From assembly GCF_000368265.1 (NCBI RefSeq), contig NZ_KB851217.1:69319-133318 (forward strand): a stretch of 64,000 bases of DNA, read 5' to 3'. Origin of the DNA: Acinetobacter brisouisimilis (GTDB taxonomy: Bacteria > Pseudomonadota > Gammaproteobacteria > Pseudomonadales > Moraxellaceae). Positions 39,673-49,514 of this stretch are shown here, in pieces. The position numbers were made by a program, and so were the translations under genes. Within the stretch, counting starts at the first letter, position 1. The number at the start of each line of letters is the position of its first letter. The notes beneath the pieces are model-generated. The model did no database searches. It had not been told where the DNA came from and saw nothing but the letters and a program-made list of their open reading frames with translations.

Positions 39673-41082
39673 TTAGAAAAATGCAGCATGTACCCGCATG
39701 CCAAACACATTTACTGGACCATGACGATTTGCGTTATACCCAGGATTAGCGATGTTTTGGTAGTCAAGGGTTAACTGTAAAGAGTTATTTAAAGCAATAT
39801 TATAATAGGCTTCAAAGATGTCTTCTGTATGATAGCGTAGTGTGCCATCACCAAGAAAAGCACCTAAGCCACCAGCTTTTAAGTAATCTTTATGTGAATT
39901 GGACAAACCATTTATGGCATAAGCAATACCATAACTATCATTGTTTCGTCCCCACAGTTTCCCATTACCTGTGAGCCCAAATTGTGCTTGCTGATCAATT
40001 TCGGTAAATGCCCATTGTTCATATTTGCCGTTGTTCGTTGATAAACGGGTAAACAAAGAAATATCGGGTGTCACATACTGCTCGATATGAATGCCAACAC
40101 CATCTTTTGTATGCTTAGACTGTGATGCCGTGATGCTAGGAGTTACGCCTTCCACTGCAGCTTGATCGACAGCAGTGCGATAGTTTCCAAAGTTGGCAAC
40201 GTTACGATATATCAAGACTTTAACCAGACCCGATAAATCACCAAGCTTATGATCATGCTCAAATTCAACCTGTTCCCCAAAACTATTTTGAATATGATCA
40301 TCCAAGATAAAACCATTCGATTGCTTCGGCATTAAAAATCGGCCATAACGCACTGCCCAGTCATTATTGTAATATTCAACAGCAATTCCTGAAGTATAGC
40401 CTTTCGTGTCTGCAGCATAGTCATATGCACCGTAGGTCAGAAATGACCAGTTCATAAAATTATTACGGGGATCGCCTATTGTTGGACTGGTATCAAAAAT
40501 ATCGGTGATTGCCATTGTTCCTACCGTAACGACCAACCGCTTTGACGTGACAGTGTCCGCAAATTGCGTCAAGCTGGGAGCAAGCTTAACAGTGTCACCA
40601 CTCAAGTCCCATGTCTGCTTCAAGAAAGTACGGGGAATGTAGTGATTTAAACTATGTGAACTGCCACCTTTCTGCTGCTCACCATTGACGGGACCAGCCA
40701 ACCCAGTCAAGCCTGATAATCCATGTGCCTGATACAATTCTGGAGTGATATAAAATTCACCACCTTGCCACAAGCGTGCGCCTAACAAGGCAGTTGCTGT
40801 AAAGGTATAGCTGCGTTCAGGTGTTGGTAACAGACTGTTTGGTCCTGTATAAGCTGCATTAAACGCATCTTTATGCTGAAAGATATAAGTACTTTGTAGA
40901 CCAACGACAAAAGGGCTGATAGAGGCTTCAATTGGAAATTGAAAATGTGATTCGCTATTTGTTGCGGTATCTGTTGATTGTATTGTACTGCTTGGAGATG
41001 TGTCGGCATATGCCAATGGACAAATGGCGGTACTACTTAAACAGACTAACAATACGCACAGTTGGTTTTTCACTTGGCTCAT
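39673..41082 (-). CDS. OprB-like outer-membrane porin
   Basis: 469 residues. Signal peptide of about 26 residues ending PLAYA-D, followed by a low-complexity Ser/Thr linker and a beta-barrel of the carbohydrate-selective porin (OprB) family: TALLGARLWQGGEFYITPEL, GTMAITDIFDT with PRNNFMNWSF, WAVRYGRFLMPK, LTLDYQNIANPGYN, ending VHAAFF with C-terminal Phe. Family members pass sugars, but the neighbour here is an NRAMP metal transporter on the same strand, so a role in cation or metal entry is possible. It lies about 520 bp beyond the NRAMP gene. Confidence 0.85.
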   Translation of the reverse strand: MSQVKNQLCVLLVCLSSTAICPLAYADTSPSSTIQSTDTATNSESHFQFPIEASISPFVVGLQSTYIFQHKDAFNAAYTGPNSLLPTPERSYTFTATALLGARLWQGGEFYITPELYQAHGLSGLTGLAGPVNGEQQKGGSSHSLNHYIPRTFLKQTWDLSGDTVKLAPSLTQFADTVTSKRLVVTVGTMAITDIFDTSPTIGDPRNNFMNWSFLTYGAYDYAADTKGYTSGIAVEYYNNDWAVRYGRFLMPKQSNGFILDDHIQNSFGEQVEFEHDHKLGDLSGLVKVLIYRNVANFGNYRTAVDQAAVEGVTPSITASQSKHTKDGVGIHIEQYVTPDISLFTRLSTNNGKYEQWAFTEIDQQAQFGLTGNGKLWGRNNDSYGIAYAINGLSNSHKDYLKAGGLGAFLGDGTLRYHTEDIFEAYYNIALNNSLQLTLDYQNIANPGYNANRHGPVNVFGMRVHAAFF

Positions 41083-41605
41083 ACTATCCCCTTACTTCTA
41101 ATCATTTCATTCTATTAAATATTTATTACAATTCAGATACTTGGTTTTGACTGGTATAAATAGTCGTAAACTACGTAATGTATATTGGCTGGTGCATCAG
41201 ATCGTCAATAATATTCAATTAAGTTGGCTGCTACATGCTAATTGACCAATCATTAACTGTATCATTTTGAAAACCAACATAATATATAGTGAGTTATCAA
41301 AATACTAAATAAGACGATCTACTGATTGATAACAACCAAGATGCATCCTTGGGCTTTAAGATGTAAGAACTGGCTCTTTTCTGGATCATAGTGCAGCAGT
41401 CAACGAATTACGAAATCATGACACTCATCCAGTCGGAAAAACTGAATTGTTTTAAACCCAGCATGATGTATTCATTGTCAATATCATGTGACAGCGCTTT
41501 AAAGATGCTCTGCCATACTCGCTTTAGCCCAATCACTAAAGCGAGTATGCACGACTCGAAAATCACTAATCAAAACAAACATTAAATTCATTACTTAGAG
41601 CGAAT
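41083..41605. other. Gap between NRAMP and porin genes with an IS5-family fragment
   Basis: 520 bp. The left 270 bp should hold the porin promoter. The right part (about 41350-41549) contains a short transposase relic, described separately. No intact gene. Confidence 0.5.
41350..41549 (-). mobile_element. IS5-family transposase fragment ending in a perfect hairpin
   Basis: On the minus strand one frame reads RFSDWAKASMAEHL and, after a shift, FKALSHDIDNEYIML, which together resemble the middle of IS5-family transposases. The outer end forms a perfect 14-bp inverted repeat (CATACTCGCTTTAG at 41514-41527 and its complement at 41536-41549) with an 8-nt loop. No T-run follows, so it is not a terminator for the NRAMP gene. 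Confidence 0.5.
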
Positions 41606-43288
41606 TTAATGAGTGCCGTGTAGTGCCATCTGAACAAGCTTCACTATAAGCAATCCTCCTGCCAAAACAAGGTATAATCGGAGTACACCTAGCCAGATTC
41701 GATTTAGTAAGCCTAATTTGAATGGTGCCAACTTACTGAGTGGGGGCATTCGCCAATGGATGCGGTTTTGTTCATTTTGTTCTTGTGAATGAATTAAAAC
41801 TGGCTTGGATGCTTTTAACCCTTTAAATTTCACATAAAGTTGAACCATAACCGATAACATTACACTAATAACAGTGCCACCCAGAAGAATACTTAGAATT
41901 TGACCATCTGAAATATTCGGGAAGAGTTCTGCTGCTGTTAGAATGATAGAAAGCATGACCAAACTTGCAACGACGATTGTAGTAATAATATTCGTTAATT
42001 TCCCATTTACCCATGGACCAAGAACCTCTCGATCATTGCAAAGCAGCAATAAAAATACTGTTGCGCTTGGTAGAAGAACACCAGCCAATGTTTGAACTAA
42101 ATTCGTCAATAGTCCTAACGGTGTTCCTGGTGTTAACACAAGCCCTGCAGAAATTGCAATTAAGCCAAAATAAACTGCATAAAATCCCTTGGCTTCAGTC
42201 GGTTTACGATGTAACGAATGATTCACTGCAAACACATCACCTAATGCATAGGCCGTTGATAGTGAAACTGCTGCTGCACCAATAATACATGCATCAATCA
42301 AAGCAATAGCAAACAGAACAGCGGGTAGATGGCCTACATAATGTTCAATGCCTCTAGCAACCCCACCAGCATCAGTAAAATGGCTAAACTCTGGATGACC
42401 AGCAAAAGTTGCTGCGGATAATCCCATAATTGCAGCAGCACCTATCACAACAATGATGATCCCGATCATAAGATCAAATTTTTCATATCTCATGAAGCGA
42501 GGAGTGATACGTTTATCAATGACATAGCTTTGCTGGAAAAATAATTGCTATGGCGCAACCGTAGTACCGACAATCGCAATAATAATTAACATGATATCGC
42601 TTAACTTTCCACCAGGCATGCTTGGAACAAAAAAGCTATGCGTGATCTGAGTTACAAGTGGATGAATCATCAAAAATACAGGTATTAAAAGCAGGCTACC
42701 AAAAACTAATATCATCGCAAATCTTTCAAAGCGACGGAGGCTACCTGTGCTTGAAGCAAGCATTAAAATAAATGCTGCGATGCCAACTCCCCAATATTTA
42801 TTAACCCCTAAATAATCCAGACCGATTGTAATGCCAATAAATTCAGTCACAATCGTTAAAGCATTTAATAAAAATAGATCAATGACACTAAATGCTCCCC
42901 AAAATTTACCAAATCTAGCGAAAATTAAACGAGCATGACCAACACCTGTGACAATACCCAAACGCACAACCATTTCTTGGTTTACATACAGCACTGGAAT
43001 CAATAACAATAATGTCCAAAGCAAAGTAATACCAAAATTCTGCCCTGCTTGAGTATAGGTGCCAAAAGCACCTGCATCATTGTCACCCACCATCACAATT
43101 AAGCCTGGGCCAATGATCGCAAGCAATGTGCGTAGTCGATGACCAATAGATTGACGTGCGCCTAGATCATGTTGTGCAATTGACCCAAAAGCTCCATGAA
43201 TATCACCTTTATGGGCTTGATCAAGTACAGCATCTGTTTGAGATGAAAATTCATGGATTTCAGATTTTGGTACAATCTGGTTCATCAT
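41606..43288 (-). pseudogene. NRAMP-family divalent metal transporter with an in-frame amber codon
   Basis: One continuous frame of 561 codons interrupted by a single TAG at codon 247 (42548-42550). Reading through gives IVGTTVAP-[stop]-QLFFQQSYVIDKRITP; relatives have Trp at this place, so TGG to TAG is the simplest explanation. About eleven helices are predicted across both parts. Helix 1 reads MVGDNDAGAFGTYTQAG and helix 6 GTTVAPWQLFF, rather than DPGN and MPH of classical Mn/Fe NRAMPs, so metal preference may differ (lack of the helix-6 Met is linked to Mg-type members). AGGAG precedes the ATG. As read, only helices 1-5 and part of 6 are made. Sequencing error, true loss or amber suppression are the options. 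Confidence 0.88.
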
Positions 43289-43320
43289 GCATCTCCTGGA
43301 TATTTAAAAATTGAATATGA

Positions 43321-43356
43321 CAAGCCGATTAAGGTTTTTTTACCTTAATCGGCTTG
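43321..43356 (-). promoter_or_regulatory. Perfect 15-bp hairpin between the small ORF and the NRAMP gene
   Basis: Arms CAAGCCGATTAAGGT and ACCTTAATCGGCTTG with a T6 loop. On the minus strand it lies 27 bp after the small ORF's stop and 33 bp before the NRAMP start. The following bases (TCATATTCAATTTTT) give only a weak T-tract, so partial termination or attenuation is plausible. Confidence 0.65.
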
Positions 43357-43383
43357 CTTAATGAGCAATAGAAATAATGGCGT

Positions 43384-43530
43384 TTAAGAGGCTATAGATT
43401 TCTTAGGAAGAACTTTAAGAATTGCCTTAGCAGGAACAACTGAAGATCCAATCTGTTTAGAAACAGATTCGTCTTCCCAGATTTGAACCAATTTGCCTTG
43501 AGCATCTTTAATATAATGTGCGCGTAACAT
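43384..43530 (-). CDS. 48-residue conserved-looking small protein upstream of NRAMP
   Basis: Starts at 43530 (MLRAHYIKDAQGKLVQIWED) behind a strong GGAGGT; the longer reading to 43599 is rejected. Charged, no membrane helix, no Cys. Ends LPKKSIAS. Not a family I recognise. Same strand as and 95 bp upstream of the NRAMP gene, with a hairpin in between, so it could be a leader peptide or a small partner of the transporter. Confidence 0.6.
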   Translation of the reverse strand: MLRAHYIKDAQGKLVQIWEDESVSKQIGSSVVPAKAILKVLPKKSIAS

Positions 43531-43663
43531 TTTGCACCTCCGAATGAAGTGAAACGTAAATAATGACGGACATATCAAATGACCGTATTCGGCAAGCACA
43601 TTGAAAAAAAGAGGTTATTCATCTGAAAGATGAATTGAAATACCTGTAAGCATTTTACGATGT

Positions 43664-43805
43664 ACTGCCTTGTCTTTATCTGACAAGGCAGTGAAAGGAG
43701 TAACCCTAGACTGGCTTGTCAGTTTAGATAGTCGATCGACAACTACAACTGCTACTGTCCAAGATTTAGACTCCGATGGGGAAATTGAGGCAAATATACG
43801 CCTCA
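43664..43805 (-). promoter_or_regulatory. Hairpin-rich putative leader RNA of the small ORF/NRAMP unit
   Basis: Contains a perfect 11-bp stem (ACTGCCTTGTC at 43664-43674 with its complement 43682-43692, 7-nt loop), a GTCGATCGAC palindrome (43731-43740), and a TGAGGC/GCCTCA hairpin (43786-43805). Such density in the 5' leader of a metal transporter suggests an RNA switch, but it matches no consensus I can place with confidence and the transcription direction is assumed. Confidence 0.4.
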
Positions 43806-44034
43806 GATTTTAACGAGTCAATACTTCCGCTTAAATAAAATTTAATTCTACCGAGAAGATTTTATTGCAATAAGTTGATGATAATTATTATTTTTTATTA
43901 TTTATGCAATAGAAATAAAAATATGATTCACATCAAATTCTCACTAAGGTGATACATACTGATGGTTTCATCTCATAAGTGTAATATTTCTAATCGGAAA
44001 AAATGCTCATCAATTATGGTCTAGTCCAACTAAC

Positions 44035-44058
44035 GAGTTAATTGCCGATTTGCCTAGA
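44035..44058 (+). repeat. Left copy of a 24-bp direct repeat
   Basis: Identical to 50568-50591 on the same strand (starts GAGTTAATTGCC, ends TTTGCCTAGA). The two copies bracket the AT-rich sugar island 6.5 kb apart. The right copy sits in an IS5-type remnant, so both may derive from copies of the same IS. Confidence 0.7.
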
Positions 44059-44289
44059 AGGGTGGTGGCAGTTCACTTGTACGCTTTTTCATTAAAGCAT
44101 AATACGAGGTATGTAAAGCCAGTTGAGTGTAGATTAGATAAATCATGCGTTGGCAACAAGGTAGATTTTTGAATAAATAGTTTTGATTTTACCTTAATGA
44201 GAAGAAGAGTGCTTTGCTGTTAAAATGAGAGCATTATACCAAATTGCAATAAAAACAATTTCAGAAATACCCAGCTGTGCGGAGCTAAT

Positions 44290-44490
44290 TCTTAAATATT
44301 TAAAGTTTTGCTTTAAGAATTTTCAATAAATTGATTCAAATTTTAGAAAAAATCATCAATTAGGCAAAATAATTGTGTACTATCGAACATAAGGATGAGA
44401 GTCTTGAGTTTGGTATAGTCACTCAACTGATGGCTCTAATCCTCTTTTTTCAAGTCAATTTCTTACCCGTGATTCGGGTTATAATAATAG
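44290..44490 (-). mobile_element. IS982-family remnant (5' end)
   Basis: On the minus strand at 44390 an ATG opens MFDSTQLFCLIDDFF and then stops; this resembles the first residues of IS982-type transposases (compare MFDFTEIFCTVDDFL at 48394). The upstream 90 bp align with those of the copy at 48254-48490 (shared TGGCTCTAA, CTTTTTTCAAG/CTTCTTTTCAAG). The rest of the element is missing. Confidence 0.55.
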
Positions 44491-44595
44491 CATGATTTTG
44501 TTTAAATAAATTTTCTATATCTACTTATCAGGTTAAGCCTAATAATACTTGGTTGGCTTATTGAATTGATAGATAAGATAAATTCTTGGGTTCAT

Positions 44596-45000
44596 ATGAA
44601 TATTAAATTACTTCCTTTGCAAACACACGGTGATGATCGTGGATCACTAATATCTTTAGAACAAGATAAAAATATTCCTTTTCAAATAAAACGAGTGTAT
44701 TACATTTTTGATACTAAAGAAGGTGTAACACGTGGTTTTCATGCACATAAAGAACTTAAACAGGTTGCTATTGCAGTGAAAGGATCTTGCCGTTTTATGT
44801 TAGATGATGGAAAAGAAAAAGTATCTTTCTTATTAGATAATGCTGCGCAAGGATTACTCATAGAGTCCTGCATATGGCGAGAAATGTCAGATTTTTCTGA
44901 AGATTGTGTTTTAATGATTTTAGCAGATAATTTTTATGATGAATCTGACTATATACGTGATTATGATGAATTTTTAAAGATTGTTAAGGTTGAAAAATGA
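44596..45000 (+). CDS. dTDP-sugar 3,4-ketoisomerase (QdtA/FdtA family)
   Basis: 134 residues from the ATG at 44596 ([18 protein letters not shown]). WxcM/QdtA cupin: [26 protein letters not shown] with the His-x-His pair, and the C-terminal [18 protein letters not shown] typical of these enzymes. It isomerises dTDP-4-keto-6-deoxyglucose to the 3-keto sugar. Followed by the acetyltransferase and aminotransferase of the same route, with overlapping ends. Whether the product is the gluco or galacto epimer (Qui3N or Fuc3N) cannot be told from sequence alone. rmlA/rmlB are not in the window. Confidence 0.88.
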   Translation: MNIKLLPLQTHGDDRGSLISLEQDKNIPFQIKRVYYIFDTKEGVTRGFHAHKELKQVAIAVKGSCRFMLDDGKEKVSFLLDNAAQGLLIESCIWREMSDFSEDCVLMILADNFYDESDYIRDYDEFLKIVKVEK

Positions 45001-45467
45001 GTTTTTTCATTCATCCATTAAGTGATGTACATACGAAAAATATTGGTGAAAATACACGTATATGGCAATTTGTTGTAATTTTAGAAAAAGCTAAAATTGG
45101 AAAAAATTGTAATATCTGTGCTCATACTTTAATCGAGAATAATGTTGTTATTGGAAATAATGTGACTGTTAAATCGGGTGTTTTTCTATGGGATGGCATT
45201 CATATCGAAGATGATGTTTTTATTGGCCCTAATGCCACTTTTACTAATGATAAAAAACCTAAATCAAAACATTATCCAGATCAGTTTCTATCAACTTTAA
45301 TTGAAAAGGGATCATCTATTGGTGCAAATGCTACAATTTTACCTGGTCTGAGAATTGGTCAATACAGTTTGGTTGGAGCTGGGGCTGTAGTCACAAAGGA
45401 TGTACCTCCGTTTTCAATTGTAGCTGGTAATCCAGCAAAAGTTATAGGACAAGTTCAACGTGATTAA
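44997..45467 (+). CDS. dTDP-3-amino-3,6-dideoxyhexose N-acetyltransferase
   Basis: 156 residues. Left-handed beta-helix acyltransferase with repeated hexapeptides ([53 protein letters not shown]) and the closing [12 protein letters not shown]. The start overlaps the QdtA-like stop (ATGA). In Qdt/Fdt pathways this gene acetylates the 3-amino sugar made by the next enzyme to give the 3-acetamido form. Acetyl is the usual donor group; other acyl groups are possible. Confidence 0.86.
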   Translation: MSFFIHPLSDVHTKNIGENTRIWQFVVILEKAKIGKNCNICAHTLIENNVVIGNNVTVKSGVFLWDGIHIEDDVFIGPNATFTNDKKPKSKHYPDQFLSTLIEKGSSIGANATILPGLRIGQYSLVGAGAVVTKDVPPFSIVAGNPAKVIGQVQRD

Positions 45468-46575
45468 CTTTTTAGATTTAAAACAAATTAATGCTCAGTA
45501 TCGTGAAGAGTTAATCAATGCTTGTACACGTGTAATTGATTCAGGTTGGTATATTAATGGTAATGAGTTGGACCTATTTGAAAACAACTTTGCAAAATAT
45601 TGTGGCGCTAAACATGCTATAGGTGTTGCAAATGGCTTAGATGCTTTAACTTTAGTTCTTCGTGCTTGGAAAGAGCTTGGAGAGTTAAATGATGGTGATG
45701 AGGTTATTGTTCCTGCTAATACATATATTGCGAGTATCTTGGCAATTTCAGCAAACAATCTAAAGCCTATTTTAGTCGAACCCGATATTAATACATATAA
45801 TTTAGATCCTAAATTAGTTGAGGAAAAAATAACTTCAAAAACAAAAGTTATACTTGCTGTTCATTTATATGGTCAATTGGCTGATATGCCAAGTATCTCT
45901 CAACTAGCTAGAAAATATAATCTTCTAGTTTTAGAGGATTCTGCTCAAGCTCATGGTGCTGAAATTGAAGGTACAAGAGCTGGGGACTGGGGCGATGCTT
46001 CTGGTTTTAGTTTTTACCCAGGTAAGAACTTAGGAGCTCTAGGTGATGGCGGTGCAATTACCACAAATAATGACACACTTGCAGAAGTTTTAAAGGCATT
46101 GAGAAATTACGGCTCACATGAGAAATATATAAATAAATATAAAGGTGTAAATAGTCGCTTAGATGAGATTCAGGCTGCATGTTTAAACGTAAAGTTAAAA
46201 TACCTTGATGATACGATTAATTCAAGACGTAATATTGCTCAAGTGTATCAAACAAATTTGAAAAATATTAGTGGTCTTATATTACCTAAAATTGAAGATA
46301 TTCCTAATAATTTAAGACATGTTTGGCATTTATATGTTATTCGTTCTGAACAGCGTGAAAAACTACATCACTTTTTAAGTAAAAATGATATTCAAGCATT
46401 AATTCACTATCCTATTCCACCACACCAGCAACTTGCTTATGCTGAATGGAATAATTTGAGATTTCCTATATCTGATAAAATCCACAATGAGGTTTTAAGT
46501 TTACCAATTTCACCATATTTAAGTGAAGATAAAGCATTTTTTGTTTGTGAAAAAATTATGAGTTTCTTTAAATGA
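45460..46575 (+). CDS. dTDP-3-keto-6-deoxyhexose 3-aminotransferase (DegT family)
   Basis: 371 residues starting at GTG 45460 and overlapping the previous gene by 8 nt. PLP-dependent DegT/DnrJ/EryC1 fold: [35 protein letters not shown], the PLP Lys in [18 protein letters not shown], and [18 protein letters not shown]. Transfers an amino group, usually from Glu, to the 3-keto sugar. Completes the three-gene amino-sugar module. Confidence 0.9.
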   Translation: MINFLDLKQINAQYREELINACTRVIDSGWYINGNELDLFENNFAKYCGAKHAIGVANGLDALTLVLRAWKELGELNDGDEVIVPANTYIASILAISANNLKPILVEPDINTYNLDPKLVEEKITSKTKVILAVHLYGQLADMPSISQLARKYNLLVLEDSAQAHGAEIEGTRAGDWGDASGFSFYPGKNLGALGDGGAITTNNDTLAEVLKALRNYGSHEKYINKYKGVNSRLDEIQAACLNVKLKYLDDTINSRRNIAQVYQTNLKNISGLILPKIEDIPNNLRHVWHLYVIRSEQREKLHHFLSKNDIQALIHYPIPPHQQLAYAEWNNLRFPISDKIHNEVLSLPISPYLSEDKAFFVCEKIMSFFK

Positions 46576-47531
46576 TGAATATTGAATATAAGCGTCCATC
46601 CCCATCTGTCACAATGGTACTCGTTTGTTATAATCAGGAAAACTATATAAAAGAAGCTATTTTTTCTGCTTTAAATCAAGATTATAGTCCTTTGAAAATA
46701 ATTATTTCAGATGATTGTTCAAAAGATGGAACAGTTTCTATTATTGAAGGAATTTTACAAGAATATCACGGGCCTCATGAAGTTTTTTTCAAAAAAAATA
46801 CCGTAAATCAAGGGTTAATCAAACATATTAATCTTGTAAATAATTTAGTTGATACAGAACTTCTTGTAATTGCTGCCGGTGATGATATTTCTCACCCAAA
46901 TCGTGTGACTGAAATAATAGATGCATATAGGTTAGCAGAACAACAGCCAACATCTATTTACTCTTCTGTTAATAAAATAACTCCTGATGGAAAGCTACTT
47001 GATATTTTTATTCCACCTATAGAACAATTAGGTCATTCTGTCCTAGATTGTGCACTAAGTGAAAGTTTAATTATTGGTGCATCTCATGCTTGGCATAAAT
47101 CTTTATTCACAACATTTGGTGATATAAAAGAGTTAGGTGCATATGAGGATCTTGTTTTAGCTTATCGTAGTGCTATTTTGAATGGATTATTATATATAGA
47201 CAAACCTTTAGTAGATTATCGAATTGACATTGGTATATCTAATGTTACACAGGATCCTGATCTAAGCAATGCACAAAAATTAGAAAATTTGCTAAAAATT
47301 ATGAAACCAGTATTACTACAACGATTATTAGATTCAAGTTTTATTGCAGACAATAAATTACAAGAAATGGCTATTCAAAAAATTAAAGTTCAATTATCAA
47401 AAATAGATCTTGAATATGCTTTTATAAAGGGAGAAAAAGTACACTATTTACTTTATAAAGCTATAAAAACATCGAATTTACCATTATTTTTAAAATATCT
47501 AATTAAAAGATTAAGGGGCTGTGCTAGATAA
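46572..47531 (+). CDS. Family-2 glycosyltransferase, 3' end altered by an IS
   Basis: 319 residues; start overlaps the aminotransferase stop (ATGATG). GT-A fold: [32 protein letters not shown], and the metal-binding [11 protein letters not shown]. Probably transfers the 3-acetamido-3,6-dideoxyhexose or the next sugar of a surface polysaccharide. The final codons (RGCAR and the stop) lie inside the left end of an IS1595-type element that begins at 47515, so the original C-terminus has been replaced. The catalytic part is unaffected. Confidence 0.88.
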   Translation: MMNIEYKRPSPSVTMVLVCYNQENYIKEAIFSALNQDYSPLKIIISDDCSKDGTVSIIEGILQEYHGPHEVFFKKNTVNQGLIKHINLVNNLVDTELLVIAAGDDISHPNRVTEIIDAYRLAEQQPTSIYSSVNKITPDGKLLDIFIPPIEQLGHSVLDCALSESLIIGASHAWHKSLFTTFGDIKELGAYEDLVLAYRSAILNGLLYIDKPLVDYRIDIGISNVTQDPDLSNAQKLENLLKIMKPVLLQRLLDSSFIADNKLQEMAIQKIKVQLSKIDLEYAFIKGEKVHYLLYKAIKTSNLPLFLKYLIKRLRGCAR

Positions 47532-48213
47532 AGTCTAAACTTCGGTCCAAATACGCAAAATTTTTAGCTGTTGTTTTGGACTACCATAATTAAATCTAAA
47601 CTCACATTCCTTAATAAACAAGTGAAAAGAATCTTTAGGAATTCCATTGTATTTTCTTAAGATCCTTTTTGCCTGATTCCAGAAATTTTCAATCCCATTG
47701 ATGTGGTTATGACCATTTGTAAAATGGCTTGAATCATTAATCCTGTAATGGCAACATCCAAAGCATTATAACTATGCCAATAATCTGTATAAACAATACT
47801 ATCAGGTATAATTTTTTAGAGATTACAGTCATTAATGTAGTTAATTTAGTATCAGGAACAATGACCGTATAAACTTTACTATTACACTTCAATAACCCGA
47901 ATACAATAACTTTACTAGCAGCACCTCTACCTCGCTTTCCCTTACGTGTGCCACCGAAGTAGCTTTCATCCAGTTCAATTTCACCATCTAATATTTCAAG
48001 AGCTTCTTGCTCTAAATAATAAGAAATAATCTTACGAATTTTAATATAGAAGAGAGCGGCAGAATTGGGGTGTATTTCCAGTACATCTGCTGCTGAACGT
48101 GCAGTTACTTCAAATACAAAAACTTAAGTAACTTAAGCTGTATTTTTTATTGAATTTACAATTGGTTAGCTTCATTTCCATAGATTAACATAATGCTAAT
48201 CTAGTACAGCCCC
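47515..48213 (-). mobile_element. Decayed IS1595-family (ISXO2-like) element
   Basis: 699 bp with inverted ends beginning GGGGCTGTGCTAGAT (left) and GGGGCTGTACTAGAT (right). The minus strand encodes pieces of an ISXO2-type DDE transposase in several frames: LDGEIELDESYFGGTRKGKR, then PDSIVYTDYWHSYNALDV, then HNHINGIENFWNQAKRIL and FNYGSPKQQLKIL. Frameshifts and an internal loss make it inactive. Flanks AAGATTAA and AAAATTAT agree at 6 of 8 positions, a possible worn 8-bp target duplication. It inserted in the end of the glycosyltransferase gene. Confidence 0.82.
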
Positions 48214-48253
48214 AAAATTATTTACTTGAGATATTTTATAACAAATTTTGCGA

Positions 48254-48490
48254 TCATGACAATTTCAAAGAGGGATAAAGTTGCAAATCGAATTCGTTTA
48301 CGCTTATTTTCTTGCTTAATAAATTTCCAATAGATGGGTTCAAATTTTTTAAAAAATCATCAACAGTACAGAAAATTTCTGTAAAATCAAACATGGTGGC
48401 TAGAGTCTTTGGCTTGTGTAGTAACTTTCTAAATGGCTCTAACCATCTTCTTTTCAAGCGGCTGCCTTATCCTTAATTTGGGTTAAGATG
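48254..48490 (-). mobile_element. IS982-family remnant (second copy)
   Basis: On the minus strand 48394-48254 reads MFDFTEIFCTVDDFLKNLNP and continues about 26 residues before losing similarity, matching the start of IS982-type transposases. The leader (48395-48490) matches the first remnant at 44290-44490. The 3' three quarters are missing. Confidence 0.65.
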
Positions 48491-48551
48491 AGTATAGATA
48501 AAAATTTATCATTAATATCTATATAGGTAATTCATAGAATTTTTAAATTAT

Positions 48552-49514
48552 CTATATAGAGCTATTAATATTTTTTAATTTTGATATGTAAAATTTTATT
48601 TTAATCCAAGAAAATGTTCCTCTTCTTTCATTTTTAATATATAAGTCAAATATCATATTTTCTAATATATTAAGCCTATATAAAAAATCTTCTTTTTCAG
48701 ACCTATTAAAAATAACATTTTCTTTATTTAAGTTTTTTAAAAAATTGTATGTTTTTTTCAAAAACTTATCGTAATTTTCAAAAAATAAAGTATCCTGATA
48801 ATAGTTGTTTTTAATAAAATTTAATAAAATTAAATCTCCTTTTATAAAATCAGTGACATTTGGTCTAAGTTTTTTAGTTAAAGCATTAATATTATCTATT
48901 CTATAATAAAAATTTGTATCACAAAAAACTATTTTTTTTGATTTAAAATAAAATATCCTTGTTGTTATTTCATCGCCAATAAAATAGGAATCATCAAAAC
49001 CAACTTCTCTTAACAGTTCTATTTTTCTTAAACTAAATCCATGTACTTTCCAATCTAAAGATAGTTTAAATGCTTCTGATCCATTTAAAAAACACTCATA
49101 ATTATTATTAGGTGGTAATATCATATTGTTATTTTCGCCTTCTTTAAACCAAATCATATTAGGTATAACGGCATCAGCATTTGTCTCTTTTATTTTTATA
49201 TATAATTTCGTAAGTAAATCTTTATCAAAAAAATCATCTTGAGACAAATAAAAAAAGTATTTACCTTTACAATACGGTAAAATATATTTTATAGCTGAAA
49301 CAGCATTTCCACTTTTTTTATCTCTACAAATTAATTTAAACCTAGTATCATTTTGTATTTTTCTTTCTAAAAATTCATAACTTCCATCAGTAGAAAAATC
49401 ATCTATTAATAAAAACTCTATTTTCTTAATCGTCGTCTCCTTAAGACAACTTACTAATTTTTCTAAATATTGAATACCATTATAGATAGGTACAACAACA
49501 GAAATTTCTACCAT
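48552..49514 (-). CDS. Family-2 glycosyltransferase, very AT-rich
   Basis: 320 residues. GT-A fold: EISVVVPIYNGIQYLEKLVS, FLLIDDFSTDGS and YLSQDDFFDKD (metal-binding DD), then GDEITTRIFYF. Resembles capsule/O-antigen transferases. Base composition is far lower in GC than its neighbours and the gene faces the opposite way to the amino-sugar operon, so it came in separately. No partner genes remain, which suggests a surviving piece of another polysaccharide locus. Confidence 0.87.
   Translation of the reverse strand: MVEISVVVPIYNGIQYLEKLVSCLKETTIKKIEFLLIDDFSTDGSYEFLERKIQNDTRFKLICRDKKSGNAVSAIKYILPYCKGKYFFYLSQDDFFDKDLLTKLYIKIKETNADAVIPNMIWFKEGENNNMILPPNNNYECFLNGSEAFKLSLDWKVHGFSLRKIELLREVGFDDSYFIGDEITTRIFYFKSKKIVFCDTNFYYRIDNINALTKKLRPNVTDFIKGDLILLNFIKNNYYQDTLFFENYDKFLKKTYNFLKNLNKENVIFNRSEKEDFLYRLNILENMIFDLYIKNERRGTFSWIKIKFYISKLKNINSSI

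Larger units (their letters stand above)
43531..44595. other. 1-kb gap: structured leader, IS remnants, left direct repeat
   Basis: From left to right: a hairpin-rich stretch upstream of the small ORF (43600-43830), AT-rich sequence, the left copy of a 24-bp direct repeat (44035-44058), and an IS982-type remnant (44290-44490). No intact gene. The promoter of the sugar genes should lie in the last 100 bp. Confidence 0.5.

Noticed and set aside
41606..42493. Separate membrane protein gene at the NRAMP 3' half
   Set aside because: It is in the same frame as the 5' half and continues the family sequence directly after the TAG, so it is one interrupted gene.
43321..43356. Strong intrinsic terminator between the small ORF and NRAMP
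   Set aside because: The stem is perfect but the T-tract on the minus strand is weak; called a hairpin of unknown role instead.
43664..43805. A manganese (yybP-ykoY) or magnesium (M-box) riboswitch upstream of NRAMP
   Set aside because: GAAAGGAGTA on the plus strand is only loosely like the yybP-ykoY start and is on the wrong strand for the NRAMP gene; no M-box core was found. Kept only as an unclassified structured leader.
47515..48213. Active IS1595 element
   Set aside because: The transposase frame is broken several times and an internal segment is missing.
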